Position numbers and translations under genes: made by a program
From: Pseudomonadota bacterium
GTDB taxonomy: Bacteria > Pseudomonadota > Alphaproteobacteria > Rhizobiales > Xanthobacteraceae
DNA length: 64,000 nt
Direction: 5' to 3'
Assembly (NCBI GenBank): GCA_023387735.1
Contig: JAEWHP010000017.1
Span: 39,538 to 103,537 of the forward strand
Notes under the pieces: generated by a model
The model's database searches: none
What the model was told of the DNA's origin: nothing
The model's input: the letters and a program-made list of their open reading frames with translations, nothing else
Shown here: positions 1-7,999 of the stretch, in pieces
Numbering within the stretch: the stretch's first letter is position 1
How the letters are laid out: each line of letters starts with the position of its first letter

Positions 1-393
1 TTCTCCAATCGAACACGCCGACGCCGCGAGGATCGATTGCGGCACGGCGCGGGCTTTCTCGCGTAGGGTGTCGCCCTTGGGCGTGAGCGCGATCAGCACC
101 TGGCGCTCGTCTTCGGTGCTGCGCGTTCGCTTGATCAGTTCGGCCGCCTCCAGGCGCTTGAGCAGCGGCGTCAGCGTACCGGAATCCAGGAACAGCCGTT
201 CGCCGATGTCCTTTACCGGCACCCCGTCGCGCTCCCACAGCACCAGCATGACGAGATATTGCGGATAGGTCAGCCCGAGCCTGTCGAGCAGCGGCTTGTA
301 GACGCGGTTGAACGCGTGCGCGGTGGAATACACCGCAAAGCAGATTTGATTGTCGAGCCTGAGCGGCAGGTCGGCCGCGTGTTTCCTAGCCAT
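1..393 (-). CDS. ohrR: MarR-family peroxide sensor OhrR (C-terminus cut by window edge)
   Basis: The gene runs off the left edge; about 130 residues are visible from an ATG at 393. The translation carries a MarR winged-helix pattern (segments LGLTYPQYLVMLVLWE, LFLDSGTLTPLLKRLE, DERQVLIALT) and an N-terminal cysteine at residue 18 in the context NQICFAVY, where OhrR proteins keep their peroxide-sensing cysteine. In the family, oxidation of that cysteine releases the repressor from the ohr promoter. It is divergent from ohr (starting at 560), and two palindromes lie between them, which fits autoregulation and repression of ohr. Identification is strong; the last residues cannot be judged. Confidence 0.9.
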   Translation of the reverse strand, partial: MARKHAADLPLRLDNQICFAVYSTAHAFNRVYKPLLDRLGLTYPQYLVMLVLWERDGVPVKDIGERLFLDSGTLTPLLKRLEAAELIKRTRSTEDERQVLIALTPKGDTLREKARAVPQSILAASACSIGE

Positions 394-450
394 CACAACC
401 TCGTCATCGGGCAGCACGCCAGCTGCGATTTGGGCCTCTAAGGGCTTGAT

Positions 451-470
451 TTCAATTGCATACAATTGAA
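451..470. promoter_or_regulatory. Palindromic operator candidate 1 (OhrR type)
   Basis: Perfect inverted repeat with 8-base arms (TTCAATTG / CAATTGAA) around the spacer CATA, in the ohrR-ohr intergenic region. The TACAATTG core resembles the AT-rich TACAATT motifs bound by characterised OhrR proteins. Binding is inferred. Confidence 0.65.
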
Positions 471-487
471 TTGCGCGATTTGCAATG

Positions 488-511
488 AATTAGATTGTAC
501 GCAATCTAATT
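488..511. promoter_or_regulatory. Palindromic operator candidate 2 (OhrR type)
   Basis: Perfect inverted repeat with 10-base arms (AATTAGATTG / CAATCTAATT) around the spacer TACG. It lies 48 bases upstream of the ohr start and 18 bases right of the first palindrome, so two OhrR dimers could sit side by side. Binding is inferred from position and from the OhrR family. Confidence 0.65.
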
Positions 512-559
512 GTGTGCAATATAGATGCATCGAAACGGCAGAACCCAAGGGAGACCGAC

Positions 560-985
560 ATGTCCGTGAACGTGCTCTACAAGACCAGCGCCAAGGCCAC
601 CGGCGGCCGCGATGGCACCGCCGCAACCCTCGACGGCGCGCTCGACGTCAAGCTGTCCACGCCAAAGGAACTCGGTGGCGGCGGCGGCGCCGGCAACAAT
701 CCCGAGCAGCTGTTCGCGGCCGGCTATGCCGCATGCTTCATCGGGGCGATGAAGTTCGTCGCCTCGCAGGGCGGCCCGAAGGTCCCCGCGGACGCCACCG
801 TGACCTCCACGGTCGGCATCGGACCGCGCTCGGAAGGCGGCTTCGGCCTCGATATCGACCTCGCCGTTTCGCTGCCCGGCATTCCCAAGGCGGAAGCCGA
901 AGCGCTGGTCGCGAAGGCGCATCAGGTGTGCCCTTACTCCAACGCCACCCGCGGCAACGTCGATGTGCGCCTGACGGTCGTGTGA
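560..985 (+). CDS. ohr: Organic hydroperoxide resistance peroxidase (Ohr/OsmC family)
   Basis: The protein has 141 residues, the usual Ohr length. Ohr is a cytoplasmic thiol peroxidase that reduces organic and fatty-acid hydroperoxides and is recycled by lipoylated proteins. The two catalytic cysteines are visible: Cys59 in GYAACFIGAM and Cys124 in HQVCPYSNATRGN, the Ohr-type signature rather than that of general OsmC. The N-terminal repeat NVLYKTSAKATGGRDG is also typical. The ATG at 560 is chosen because the family starts there and an AGGGAG sequence lies just upstream; an open frame from 512 would add residues across the operator region. It is divergent from ohrR and presumably induced by organic peroxides. 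Confidence 0.95.
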   Translation: MSVNVLYKTSAKATGGRDGTAATLDGALDVKLSTPKELGGGGGAGNNPEQLFAAGYAACFIGAMKFVASQGGPKVPADATVTSTVGIGPRSEGGFGLDIDLAVSLPGIPKAEAEALVAKAHQVCPYSNATRGNVDVRLTVV

Positions 986-1015
986 CGATCGGCGGTCGTG
1001 TAACGCCAAATCAGG

Positions 1016-1044
1016 ATGGCCCGCCGCGATACCAGGCGGGCCAT
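1016..1044 (+). terminator. Hairpin downstream of ohr
   Basis: 10-base arms (ATGGCCCGCC / GGCGGGCCAT) around a 9-base loop, 30 bases after the ohr stop. There is no T-run after it, so it may be a processing or attenuating stem rather than a full intrinsic terminator. Confidence 0.5.
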
Positions 1045-1167
1045 TCGCCCCCACGGACTATCGCGCTGACATCCCGTCATGCGCCTGTGCGCGCGAAGCC
1101 ATTGCTGCCGAGCCGGAAGACCGCTAGCTCAGGGAATTCCATTTCATCCTGAGCGAAGGTTGTTTCC

Positions 1168-2373
1168 ATGAGTCCACAAGCCGCTCCCAGCGCAATGACC
1201 GGCCTGCGCGTCGTCGACCTCACGCGCGTGCTCGGCGGCCCCTATTGCACGCAGATCCTGGCCGACCACGGCGCCGACGTCATCAAGGTCGAGCCGCCCG
1301 CCGGCGACGAGGTGCGCGACTGGGGCCCTCCCTTCCATGAGGAGGACGCGGCCTATTTCGTCGGCATCAACCGCAACAAGCGTTCGATCGGCCTCGACCT
1401 CGCCTCCGAGGGCGGGCGCGCCGTCCTGCTGAAGATGCTGGAGACCGCCGACGTCCTGATCGAGAATTTCAAGCCCGGCACGCTCGACAAATGGGGCATC
1501 GGCAACGACGTGCTGCGCGCGAAGTTTCCAAGGCTCGTGCATTGCCGGATTTCCGGCTTCGGTGCCGACGGCCCGCGCGGCGGCAACCCCGGCTACGACG
1601 CCATCATCCAGGCCATGACCGGCATGATCGCCGCCACCGGCTCGCCGGAGAGCGGTCCGATGCGGATCGGCGTTCCCCTGGTCGACATCACCACCGGTCT
1701 TTACGCGGCGATCGGCATCCTGATGGCGCTCTCGGAACGGCAGCGTTCGGGGCTCGGCCAGTTTCTGGAGACGACGCTGTACGAAACCGGCCTTGCGATC
1801 ATGCATCCGCACACCGCGAACTACTTCATGCATGGCAAGCCGCCGGGGCTGACCGGCAACGAACATCCCAACCTCGTGCCTTACGCGATCTTCCCGACCA
1901 AGACCGACAACATCTTCATCGGCGTCGGCAATGACGGCACCTTCCGCAAGCTCGCCAAAGAAATCGGCAAGCCCGAGCTAGGCACCGATCCGCGCTTCGC
2001 CCGCAACAAGGACCGCATCGCCAACCGCGATGCGCTGCGCGCGGAACTCGCCGCCGTGTTCAGCCAGCACGAGGCCGAACCGCTGTGCAATCGCCTGCTC
2101 GCGGCCGGCCTGCCGGCAGGTCCCGTGCAGAAGATCGACCAGGCGCTGACCAATCCGCATACGCTGCATCGCGGCGACATTATCGAGAAGGATTGGTACA
2201 AGGGCGTCGCCTCGCCGATCCGGCTCGAGCGGACCAAGCCCAGCCTGCGCCGGACGCCGCCGAAATTCAGCCAGCACACATCGGAGGTGCTCGGCGAGTT
2301 CGGCTATTCCAAGGGCGAGATCGACGCCCTGGTCGAGAAGGGCGTGGTCTGCGGCACCGAGCGCAAGCGCTAG
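1168..2373 (+). CDS. CaiB/BaiF family (class III) CoA transferase
   Basis: The protein has 401 residues, normal for class III CoA transferases, which move CoA between carboxylic acids. The N-terminal signature LRVVDLTRVLGGPYCTQILADHGADVIKVE and the pattern NRNKRSIGLDLASEGGR are clear, and GYDAIIQAMTGM and PLVDITTGLYA follow as in the family. The catalytic aspartate is probably the Asp of GYDAI or PLVDI, but this cannot be fixed by eye. The ATG at 1168 is the only sensible start. The gene stands alone between ohr and the ugp-like operon, from which an inverted repeat separates it. The substrate is unknown; formyl-CoA, succinyl-CoA:mesaconate and carnitine-type enzymes all share this pattern. 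Confidence 0.88.
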   Translation: MSPQAAPSAMTGLRVVDLTRVLGGPYCTQILADHGADVIKVEPPAGDEVRDWGPPFHEEDAAYFVGINRNKRSIGLDLASEGGRAVLLKMLETADVLIENFKPGTLDKWGIGNDVLRAKFPRLVHCRISGFGADGPRGGNPGYDAIIQAMTGMIAATGSPESGPMRIGVPLVDITTGLYAAIGILMALSERQRSGLGQFLETTLYETGLAIMHPHTANYFMHGKPPGLTGNEHPNLVPYAIFPTKTDNIFIGVGNDGTFRKLAKEIGKPELGTDPRFARNKDRIANRDALRAELAAVFSQHEAEPLCNRLLAAGLPAGPVQKIDQALTNPHTLHRGDIIEKDWYKGVASPIRLERTKPSLRRTPPKFSQHTSEVLGEFGYSKGEIDALVEKGVVCGTERKR

Positions 2374-2377
2374 CTGT

Positions 2378-2499
2378 TGTCGCCCCTGCGAACGCAGGGG
2401 CCCATACGCCCCGGCTTCGCGGTTGGGGCGCTGTGGCGATCGCCTTTCTACTACCACAGACGGCTGTGGTTATGGGCCCCTGCGTTCGCAGGGGCGACA
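2378..2499. repeat. REP-like element with 29-base inverted arms
   Basis: The bases at 2378-2406 recur exactly in inverted orientation at 2471-2499, with 64 bases between. Each arm is itself a hairpin (CCCCTGCG / CGCAGGGG). The whole can fold as one long stem or two short ones, like REP/BIME elements. It sits between the CoA transferase and the ugp-like operon and may also act as a transcription barrier. Confidence 0.8.
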
Positions 2500-2644
2500 G
2501 AGAGCTCAAGTCTTCGCCTATTTTCCTGCTTTCCCCAGCGCACGCTTCCCCGATACCATCCTTTCGCTTATACGGTCATTTGCACGTCATCCGGCGCTGT
2601 TATCGCGCGAAATGAAGGTGACGACCCCAACCCGGAGGAATTCC

Positions 2645-3958
2645 ATGGCACATCGACAATTCGGCGCAGCTGCGGCAGTGACTGCTGCGCTGGCGCTTGC
2701 AACGCCTGCCCACGCGGTGACCGAGATCCAGTGGTGGCACGCCATGACCGGCGCCAACAATGACGTCGTCAACAGGCTCGCCGAGGAATTCAACGCAAGC
2801 CAGTCCGACTACAAGGTCGTGCCGTCCTACAAGGGCGCCTATCCCGACACCATGAACGCCGGCATCGCGGCGTTCCGCGCCGGCAACGCGCCGCATATCA
2901 TGCAGGTGTTCGAGGTCGGCACCGCGACCATGATGGGCGCCACCGGCGCGATCAAGCCGGTCCACCAGCTCATGAAAGACGCCGGCGAACCGTTCGACCC
3001 CAAGGCCTACCTGCCGACCATCACCGGCTATTACTCGACATCGAAGGGCGACATGCTGTCGTTCCCCTTCAACTCGTCCTCGATGGTGATGTGGATCAAC
3101 AAGGATGAATTGAAGAAGGCCGGCGTCAACGAAATCCCGAAGACGTGGCCGGAAGTGTTCGACGCGGCCAAGAAACTGAAAGCGGCCGGCCACGAGACCT
3201 GCGGCTTCTCCAACGCCTGGGCGAGCTGGGCACATATCGAGCAGTTCTCGGCCTGGCACAATGTGCCGATCGGCACCAAGGCGAACGGCCTCGACGGCTT
3301 CGACACCGAGTTGAAGTTCAACTCGCCGCTGCACGTGAAACACCTGCAGAACCTCGTCGACCTGCAGAAGGACAAGACCTACAGCTACGGCGGGCGCGGC
3401 AGCGCCAACGAGGCCCGCTTCTCTTCCGGCGAATGCGCGATCTTCCTGACCTCCTCGGGCTATTACGGCACCGCGAAGGCCACCTCCAAGTTCGACTTCA
3501 CCTCGGCGCCGATGCCCTATTACCCTGACGTCCAGGGCGCGCCGCAGAACTCGATCATCGGCGGCGCTTCGCTGTGGGTGATGGGTGGCAAGAAGCCGGA
3601 AGAGTACAAGGGCGTGGCCAAGTTCTTCACCTTCCTGTCCGACACCAACCGGCAGGCCGACCTGCACCAGAAGTCCGGCTACCTGCCGATCACCAAGGCG
3701 GCCTATGAGAAATCGATCAAGGATGGCTTCTACGAGAAGAACCCGGTTCTGCAGACGCCACTGAAGGAACTCACCAACAAGGAGCCGACCGAGAATTCGC
3801 GCGGCCTGCGCTTCGGCAACATGGTGCAGATGCGCGATGTCTGGGCGGAAGAAATCGAAGCCGCGCTGGACGGCAAGAAGACGCCGAAGGAAGCCCTCGA
3901 CGCCGCTGTGTCGCGTGGCAATGCGATGTTGCGTACCTTCGAGAAGACGGCAAAATAG
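2645..3958 (+). CDS. ugpB: ABC transporter substrate-binding protein, glycerol-3-phosphate (UgpB) type
   Basis: The protein has 437 residues, matching UgpB (about 438). An N-terminal signal peptide ends near AHA before VTEIQWWHAM, so the mature protein is periplasmic. The opening TEIQWWHAMTGANND and the later ARFSSGECAIFLTSSGYY are characteristic of the UgpB branch of family 1 binding proteins, which bind sn-glycerol-3-phosphate and glycerophosphodiesters. The ATG at 2645 follows a GGAGGAA sequence; a longer open frame to 2423 would cross the REP-like repeat and is not credible. It is the first gene of ugpBAEC. Substrate is inferred from family resemblance; another polyol or sugar remains possible. 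No pho box was identified. Confidence 0.88.
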   Translation: MAHRQFGAAAAVTAALALATPAHAVTEIQWWHAMTGANNDVVNRLAEEFNASQSDYKVVPSYKGAYPDTMNAGIAAFRAGNAPHIMQVFEVGTATMMGATGAIKPVHQLMKDAGEPFDPKAYLPTITGYYSTSKGDMLSFPFNSSSMVMWINKDELKKAGVNEIPKTWPEVFDAAKKLKAAGHETCGFSNAWASWAHIEQFSAWHNVPIGTKANGLDGFDTELKFNSPLHVKHLQNLVDLQKDKTYSYGGRGSANEARFSSGECAIFLTSSGYYGTAKATSKFDFTSAPMPYYPDVQGAPQNSIIGGASLWVMGGKKPEEYKGVAKFFTFLSDTNRQADLHQKSGYLPITKAAYEKSIKDGFYEKNPVLQTPLKELTNKEPTENSRGLRFGNMVQMRDVWAEEIEAALDGKKTPKEALDAAVSRGNAMLRTFEKTAK

Positions 3959-3973
3959 GCTGAGCAGTTATCG

Positions 3974-4002
3974 GCGCTCCCTCTCGTTCCGAGGGGGAGC
4001 GC
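3974..4002 (+). other. Intra-operon hairpin after ugpB
   Basis: 13-base arms with one G-T wobble and a 3-base TTC loop, 15 bases after the ugpB stop and 30 bases before ugpA, with no T-run. Such stems after binding-protein genes usually protect the upstream mRNA and lower permease expression; that role is inferred here. Confidence 0.6.
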
Positions 4003-4032
4003 TGGCATCACCGGCAACACCGCGACGCCTGA

Positions 4033-4914
4033 ATGGAAAAGACCACCGTCTTCAACAACCGGCTGTTGCCGTACCTGCTGCTGCTGCCGCAGCTCGTCAT
4101 CACCGTCGTTTTCTTTTATTGGCCCGCCAGCCAGGCGGTGTGGCAATCCTTTCTGCGCGAGGACGCGTTCGGGCTGGTTTCCGAATTCGTCGGGTTCGAA
4201 AACTACCAGACGCTGTTCGCCCAGCCTGAATATTACAAGGCGATGATGGTGACTGCGGTCTTCTCCACGCTGGTCGCATCACTGTCGCTATCGATCGCGC
4301 TGTTGTTCGCCACGCAGGCCGACAAGAACCTGAAGGTCGCCGGCGGCTACAAGACGCTGATGATCTGGCCCTATGCGGTGGCGCCTGCGGTTGCCGGCGT
4401 GCTCTGGTTCTTCATGTTTCAGCCCTCGCTCGGAATGCTGTCCCGCCCGCTGCGCGGCCTGGGCATCGACTGGAACCCGCTGCTCAACGGCAACCACGCC
4501 CTGCTGCTGGTGGTAATGGCCTCGGTGTGGAAGCAGATCTCCTACAATTTCCTGTTCTTCCTTGCCGGCCTGCAGGCGATCCCGCGAAGCGTGATCGAGG
4601 CCAGCGCCATCGACGGCGCCCGTCCGATGCGGCGTTTCTGGACCATCGTGTTCCCGCTGCTGTCGCCGACCACGTTTTTCCTGCTGGTGGTCAACGTCGT
4701 CTACGTCTTCTTCGACACCTTCGGCATCATCGATGCCGTCACCGGCGGCGGGCCTGCCGGCGCCACCACTACCATGGTCTACAAGGTCTATGCCGACGGC
4801 CGTCTCGGCGGCGACCTCGGCGGCTCGGCCGCGCAATCGGTGATCCTGATGATCATCGTGATCGGATTGACCGCGATCCAGTTCCGCTATGTCGAACGCA
4901 AGGTGCAGTACTGA
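4033..4914 (+). CDS. ugpA: ABC transporter permease, UgpA type
   Basis: The protein has 293 residues, the usual UgpA length, with about six hydrophobic segments. The EAA loop that docks on the ATPase is visible as EASAIDGARPMRRFWTIVFP (about residues 188-207). The late segment DTFGIIDAVTGGGPAGATTT is typical of UgpA. It forms the inner-membrane channel with UgpE. The stop TGA overlaps the ATG of ugpE by one base, which implies translational coupling. Confidence 0.9.
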   Translation: MEKTTVFNNRLLPYLLLLPQLVITVVFFYWPASQAVWQSFLREDAFGLVSEFVGFENYQTLFAQPEYYKAMMVTAVFSTLVASLSLSIALLFATQADKNLKVAGGYKTLMIWPYAVAPAVAGVLWFFMFQPSLGMLSRPLRGLGIDWNPLLNGNHALLLVVMASVWKQISYNFLFFLAGLQAIPRSVIEASAIDGARPMRRFWTIVFPLLSPTTFFLLVVNVVYVFFDTFGIIDAVTGGGPAGATTTMVYKVYADGRLGGDLGGSAAQSVILMIIVIGLTAIQFRYVERKVQY

Positions 4915-5762
4915 TGGTCGAGCGCCGCCCGCTCAGCGACTTCATCGCCTACGCCATCCTGACGCTGGGCGTTTTCATCGTGGCGTTCCCGGTTTATCTG
5001 GCGCTGATCGCCTCGACCCACGACGCCGCGACCGTGGTCGGGGGCCACATGCCGGCGACACCCGGCAATCAGACGCTGGAGAATTATTACCGCGCCGTCT
5101 TCGTCGGCGGCTCGCGCACCAGTCGCGAGCCCGTCGCCAACATGCTGATCAACTCCTTCGTGTCGGCGATCGGCATTGCCGTCGGCAAGATCTTCATCTC
5201 GATCCTTTCCGCCTATGCCGTGGTCTATTTCCGCTTTCCGTTCCGCAAGACCGCGTTCTGGATCATCTTCATCACGCTGATGCTGCCGGTCGAAGTGCGC
5301 ATCTATCCGACCTACAAGGTGGTCGCCGACCTGCGCATGCTGGACACCTATGCCGGCCTGATCCTGCCGCTGATCGCATCCGCCACCGGCACGTTGTTAT
5401 TCCGCCAGTTCTTCATGACGGTGCCGGATGAGCTATTGGAAGCCTCGCGCATCGATGGCGCCGGTCCCTGGCGCTTTTTCTGGGACACGCTGCTGCCGCT
5501 GTCGGTCACGACGATCGCCGCACTGTTCGTGATCCAGTTCATCTATGGCTGGAATCAGTACCTCTGGCCGCTTCTGATCACCACGAAAGATTCGATGCAG
5601 ACCATCGTGATCGGCATCAAGAAGATGCTGGTAACGACGGACGAACTCGCCGAATGGCAGCTCGCGATGGCGACCGCAATCCTTGCCATGCTGCCGCCGG
5701 TCGCGGTCGTCATTTTCATGCAGCGGCTGTTCGTGCGCGGCCTGGTCCAGACGGAAAAATGA
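4914..5762 (+). CDS. ugpE: ABC transporter permease, UgpE type
   Basis: The protein has 282 residues with six predicted membrane segments. The EAA loop is EASRIDGAGPWRFFWDTLLP, and FIYGWNQYLWPLLITT is the conserved UgpE stretch. The ATG at 4914 overlaps the ugpA stop; an earlier open frame from 4527 is a shadow of ugpA. It is the partner permease of UgpA. The stop lies one base before the ugpC start. Confidence 0.9.
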   Translation: MVERRPLSDFIAYAILTLGVFIVAFPVYLALIASTHDAATVVGGHMPATPGNQTLENYYRAVFVGGSRTSREPVANMLINSFVSAIGIAVGKIFISILSAYAVVYFRFPFRKTAFWIIFITLMLPVEVRIYPTYKVVADLRMLDTYAGLILPLIASATGTLLFRQFFMTVPDELLEASRIDGAGPWRFFWDTLLPLSVTTIAALFVIQFIYGWNQYLWPLLITTKDSMQTIVIGIKKMLVTTDELAEWQLAMATAILAMLPPVAVVIFMQRLFVRGLVQTEK

Positions 5763-5763
5763 A

Positions 5764-6855
5764 ATGGCCAACGTAACGCTGCGCAATGTCCGCAAAACCT
5801 ATCCCGGCGGCTTCGAAGCCATCAAGGGCATCGATTTCGAGGTCGCCGACGGCGCGTTCTGCGTGCTGGTCGGCCCCTCCGGCTGCGGCAAGTCGACTTT
5901 GTTGCGGATGGTCGCAGGCCTCGAGACCATCACCGGCGGCGAGATCGACATCGGCGGCCGCGTCGTCAACCAGATCGAGCCGGCCGACCGCGACATCGCG
6001 ATGGTGTTCCAGAACTACGCGCTCTATCCGCATATGAGCGTCTACAACAACATGGCGTACGGCCTGCGCAACCGCGGCATGGCCGAGCCGGAGATCAAGA
6101 CGCGCGTCGAGGAAGCCGCGCGTATTCTCGAACTTGGCGCAATGCTTGATCGCAAGCCGCGGCAATTGTCCGGCGGCCAGCGCCAGCGCGTCGCGATGGG
6201 CCGCGCCATCGTGCGGCAACCGAAAGTGTTCCTGTTCGACGAGCCGCTATCGAATCTCGACGCCAAGCTGCGCATCGCGATGCGGGTCGAGATCCGAAAG
6301 CTCCAGCGCAGGCTTTCGACGACCTCGATCTACGTCACCCACGACCAGCTCGAGGCGATGACGCTGGCCGATATTCTCGTGGTCATGAACGGCGGCGTGG
6401 TCGAGCAGATCGGCAACCCGCTCGAGATTTACCAGAAGCCGGCGACGACGTTCGTCGCCTCCTTCATCGGCGCGCCGCCGATGAACCTGATGCGGCTGCG
6501 GTCCGATGAACTGCAGTCGCAACTGACCGGCGACATCAGGCTCAACGAGGCCGGCATTCTCGGCATCCGGCCCGAGGATTTCGTCATCACCAACGAGAAG
6601 TTTTCCGGCGGCGTGGCGCTTGGCCTCACCGTGGAAGCGATCGAGCGCGTTGGCGCCGAAACCTTCGTCTACGGCACCCGCCAGCACGAGGCGCAGGGCG
6701 TCGCCACAACGCCTGGCGAACTGCCGCCCGGCGAGGTGATCGTACGAATCCCCGGCGCCGTCGGCCCGGCGATCGGCGAGCGGATCAGGGTGGCTGCGGC
6801 CGGCGATAAGCTGCATCTATTTACCGTCGACGGCCGCAGGCGGGTGGAGAGCTAG
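5764..6855 (+). CDS. ugpC: ABC transporter ATPase, UgpC/MalK type
   Basis: The protein has 363 residues, standard for the CUT1-family ATPase. Walker A is GPSGCGKST (about residues 37-45), the Q-loop is MVFQNYALYPHM, the signature is LSGGQRQRVAMGRA, Walker B is VFLFDEPLSNLDAKLR and the H-loop is YVTHDQ. The C-terminal third is the MalK-like regulatory domain, with EIYQKPATTFVASFIG and GIRPED. The ATG at 5764 lies one base after the ugpE stop and gives the canonical ANVTLRNVRKTYPGG start. It powers import through UgpAE. Confidence 0.93.
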   Translation: MANVTLRNVRKTYPGGFEAIKGIDFEVADGAFCVLVGPSGCGKSTLLRMVAGLETITGGEIDIGGRVVNQIEPADRDIAMVFQNYALYPHMSVYNNMAYGLRNRGMAEPEIKTRVEEAARILELGAMLDRKPRQLSGGQRQRVAMGRAIVRQPKVFLFDEPLSNLDAKLRIAMRVEIRKLQRRLSTTSIYVTHDQLEAMTLADILVVMNGGVVEQIGNPLEIYQKPATTFVASFIGAPPMNLMRLRSDELQSQLTGDIRLNEAGILGIRPEDFVITNEKFSGGVALGLTVEAIERVGAETFVYGTRQHEAQGVATTPGELPPGEVIVRIPGAVGPAIGERIRVAAAGDKLHLFTVDGRRRVES

Positions 6856-6863
6856 ACTAGCAC

Positions 6864-6946
6864 CGTCATTCCGGGATGGTCCGAAGGACCAGACCCAGAA
6901 TCTCGAGATTCCGGCTTCGATGCTTCCGCATCGCCCCGGAATGACG
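6864..6946. repeat. Short interspersed element with 12-base inverted ends
   Basis: Ends CGTCATTCCGGG (6864-6875) and CCCGGAATGACG (6935-6946) are perfect inverted repeats, with smaller stems inside (GGTCCGAAGGACC). From memory, elements of this look are scattered in Bradyrhizobium and Rhodopseudomonas intergenic regions. It may also terminate ugpC transcripts. Confidence 0.7.
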
Positions 6947-7104
6947 ATTTTGTGCCACCCGCGGCCGATTTACGCAGTTTTCTGAGGCACTTGAACCCAC
7001 CCTAAATGCCCCCCATATTCGTTGGTGACCGGACGGCGAATCGGCCGGCCGGTTGAATGGGGCGCCGTAAGGGCCCCTCAAAGTCGCTTCGAGAGGACTT
7101 TGTG

Positions 7105-7530
7105 ATGTCTCGTGTTCCTTCGTTATCCAGTCCGTTCCTGCTTGGGTTCGACGAAATCGAGCGTGCGCTCGATCGCGTCGTCAAAGGCGCCGACGGTTAT
7201 CCTCCCTACAACATCGAGCGGTGTGACCGTGCCAACGGCCAGCCCGAAAAGCTGCGCATCACGCTGGCGGTGGCGGGATTTACCCGCGACCAACTCGATG
7301 TGACCATTGAGGAAAACCAGCTCGTGATCCGGGGCCGCCAGCAGGACGACAAGGCCCGGCAATACATCCATCGCGGCATCGCCGCGCGCCACTTCCAGCG
7401 CACCTTCGTGCTGGCGGAGGGGATGCAGGTGCTGGGCGCGGATCTGAAGAACGGGCTGCTGTCGATCGACCTCGCCAGGCCGGAGCCTGAAAGGGTCGTT
7501 AAGACAATAGCTATCAATGAACACGAATAA
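7105..7530 (+). CDS. Small heat shock protein, Hsp20/IbpA type
   Basis: The protein has 141 residues. It opens SPFLLGFDEIERALDR, a rhizobial class A sHSP start, then an alpha-crystallin domain from about residue 45 (LRITLAVAGFTRDQLDVTIEENQLVIRGRQ) ending in NGLLSIDLARPEPE. Hsp20 proteins are ATP-independent holdases. The ATG at 7105 follows GAGAGGACTT; an upstream extension to 7057 lacks family similarity. It is followed after 50 bases by a DUF1150 gene, probably one transcript. The leader was checked for a ROSE thermometer and no clear one was seen. Confidence 0.93.
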   Translation: MSRVPSLSSPFLLGFDEIERALDRVVKGADGYPPYNIERCDRANGQPEKLRITLAVAGFTRDQLDVTIEENQLVIRGRQQDDKARQYIHRGIAARHFQRTFVLAEGMQVLGADLKNGLLSIDLARPEPERVVKTIAINEHE

Positions 7531-7580
7531 TGGAACCAGTAGCGGACTCGACCGCTTAATCTCCAGGAGGAGTCGAGACC

Positions 7581-7847
7581 ATGAGTGATGTGAGTGTTAC
7601 GTACGAACCCGAAAAGGTTACCGTCGAGGCGCTGGCCCATCTGGGCGAAGGCCACATCGCCTACGTGAAGCAGGTCCGTTCCGAGGACGTGCCGGGACTG
7701 TTTCCGCAGGCGCCGAAGATCGCGCCGGGGCTGAAGCTGTTCGCGCTGCATGCCGCCGACGGCACCCCGATCATGCTGACCGACAGCCGCGAGGCTGCGA
7801 TTGCCAATGCATGGAGCAACGAGCTTCAGGCCGTCAGCGTGCACTGA
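7581..7847 (+). CDS. DUF1150 family protein
   Basis: The protein has 88 residues and matches the DUF1150 pattern: a short acidic N-terminus, AHLGEGHIAYVKQ, LFALHAADGTPIMLTDSREAAIANAW. The function is unknown. In Bradyrhizobium relatives this gene commonly follows the Hsp20 gene, as here, and an AGGAGG sequence precedes its ATG. Co-expression with the small heat shock protein is inferred from the 50-base gap. Confidence 0.88.
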   Translation: MSDVSVTYEPEKVTVEALAHLGEGHIAYVKQVRSEDVPGLFPQAPKIAPGLKLFALHAADGTPIMLTDSREAAIANAWSNELQAVSVH

Positions 7848-7886
7848 AGTAGCGCTTGCTGCTTCACTGACACGGGTTTTGTGTCA
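7845..7886 (+). terminator. Twin hairpins after the Hsp20-DUF1150 pair
   Basis: Two adjacent stems: TGAAGTAGC / GCTGCTTCA (one wobble, loop of 4) overlapping the stop codon, then TGACAC / GTGTCA with a T-containing loop. This is a plausible end of the operon facing the convergent chemoreceptor gene. Confidence 0.5.
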
Positions 7887-7999
7887 CTGAACGCGCGTTG
7901 CACCGCTGACGCGGTGGCGCCAAAGTGAGAACGGGATTTCGGATACGCGGGCATAGCGACCCCGCGTATCGTCCTTTCAGAACAACGTCCGCCCCAATC

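Noticed and set aside
2423..2644. N-terminal extension of the UgpB-like protein
   Set aside because: It crosses the REP-like repeat and precedes a perfect signal peptide; the start at 2645 has a good ribosome binding site.
6947..7104. ROSE-type RNA thermometer upstream of the Hsp20 gene
   Set aside because: The leader lacks the conserved pairing segment opposite the ribosome binding site seen in known ROSE elements.
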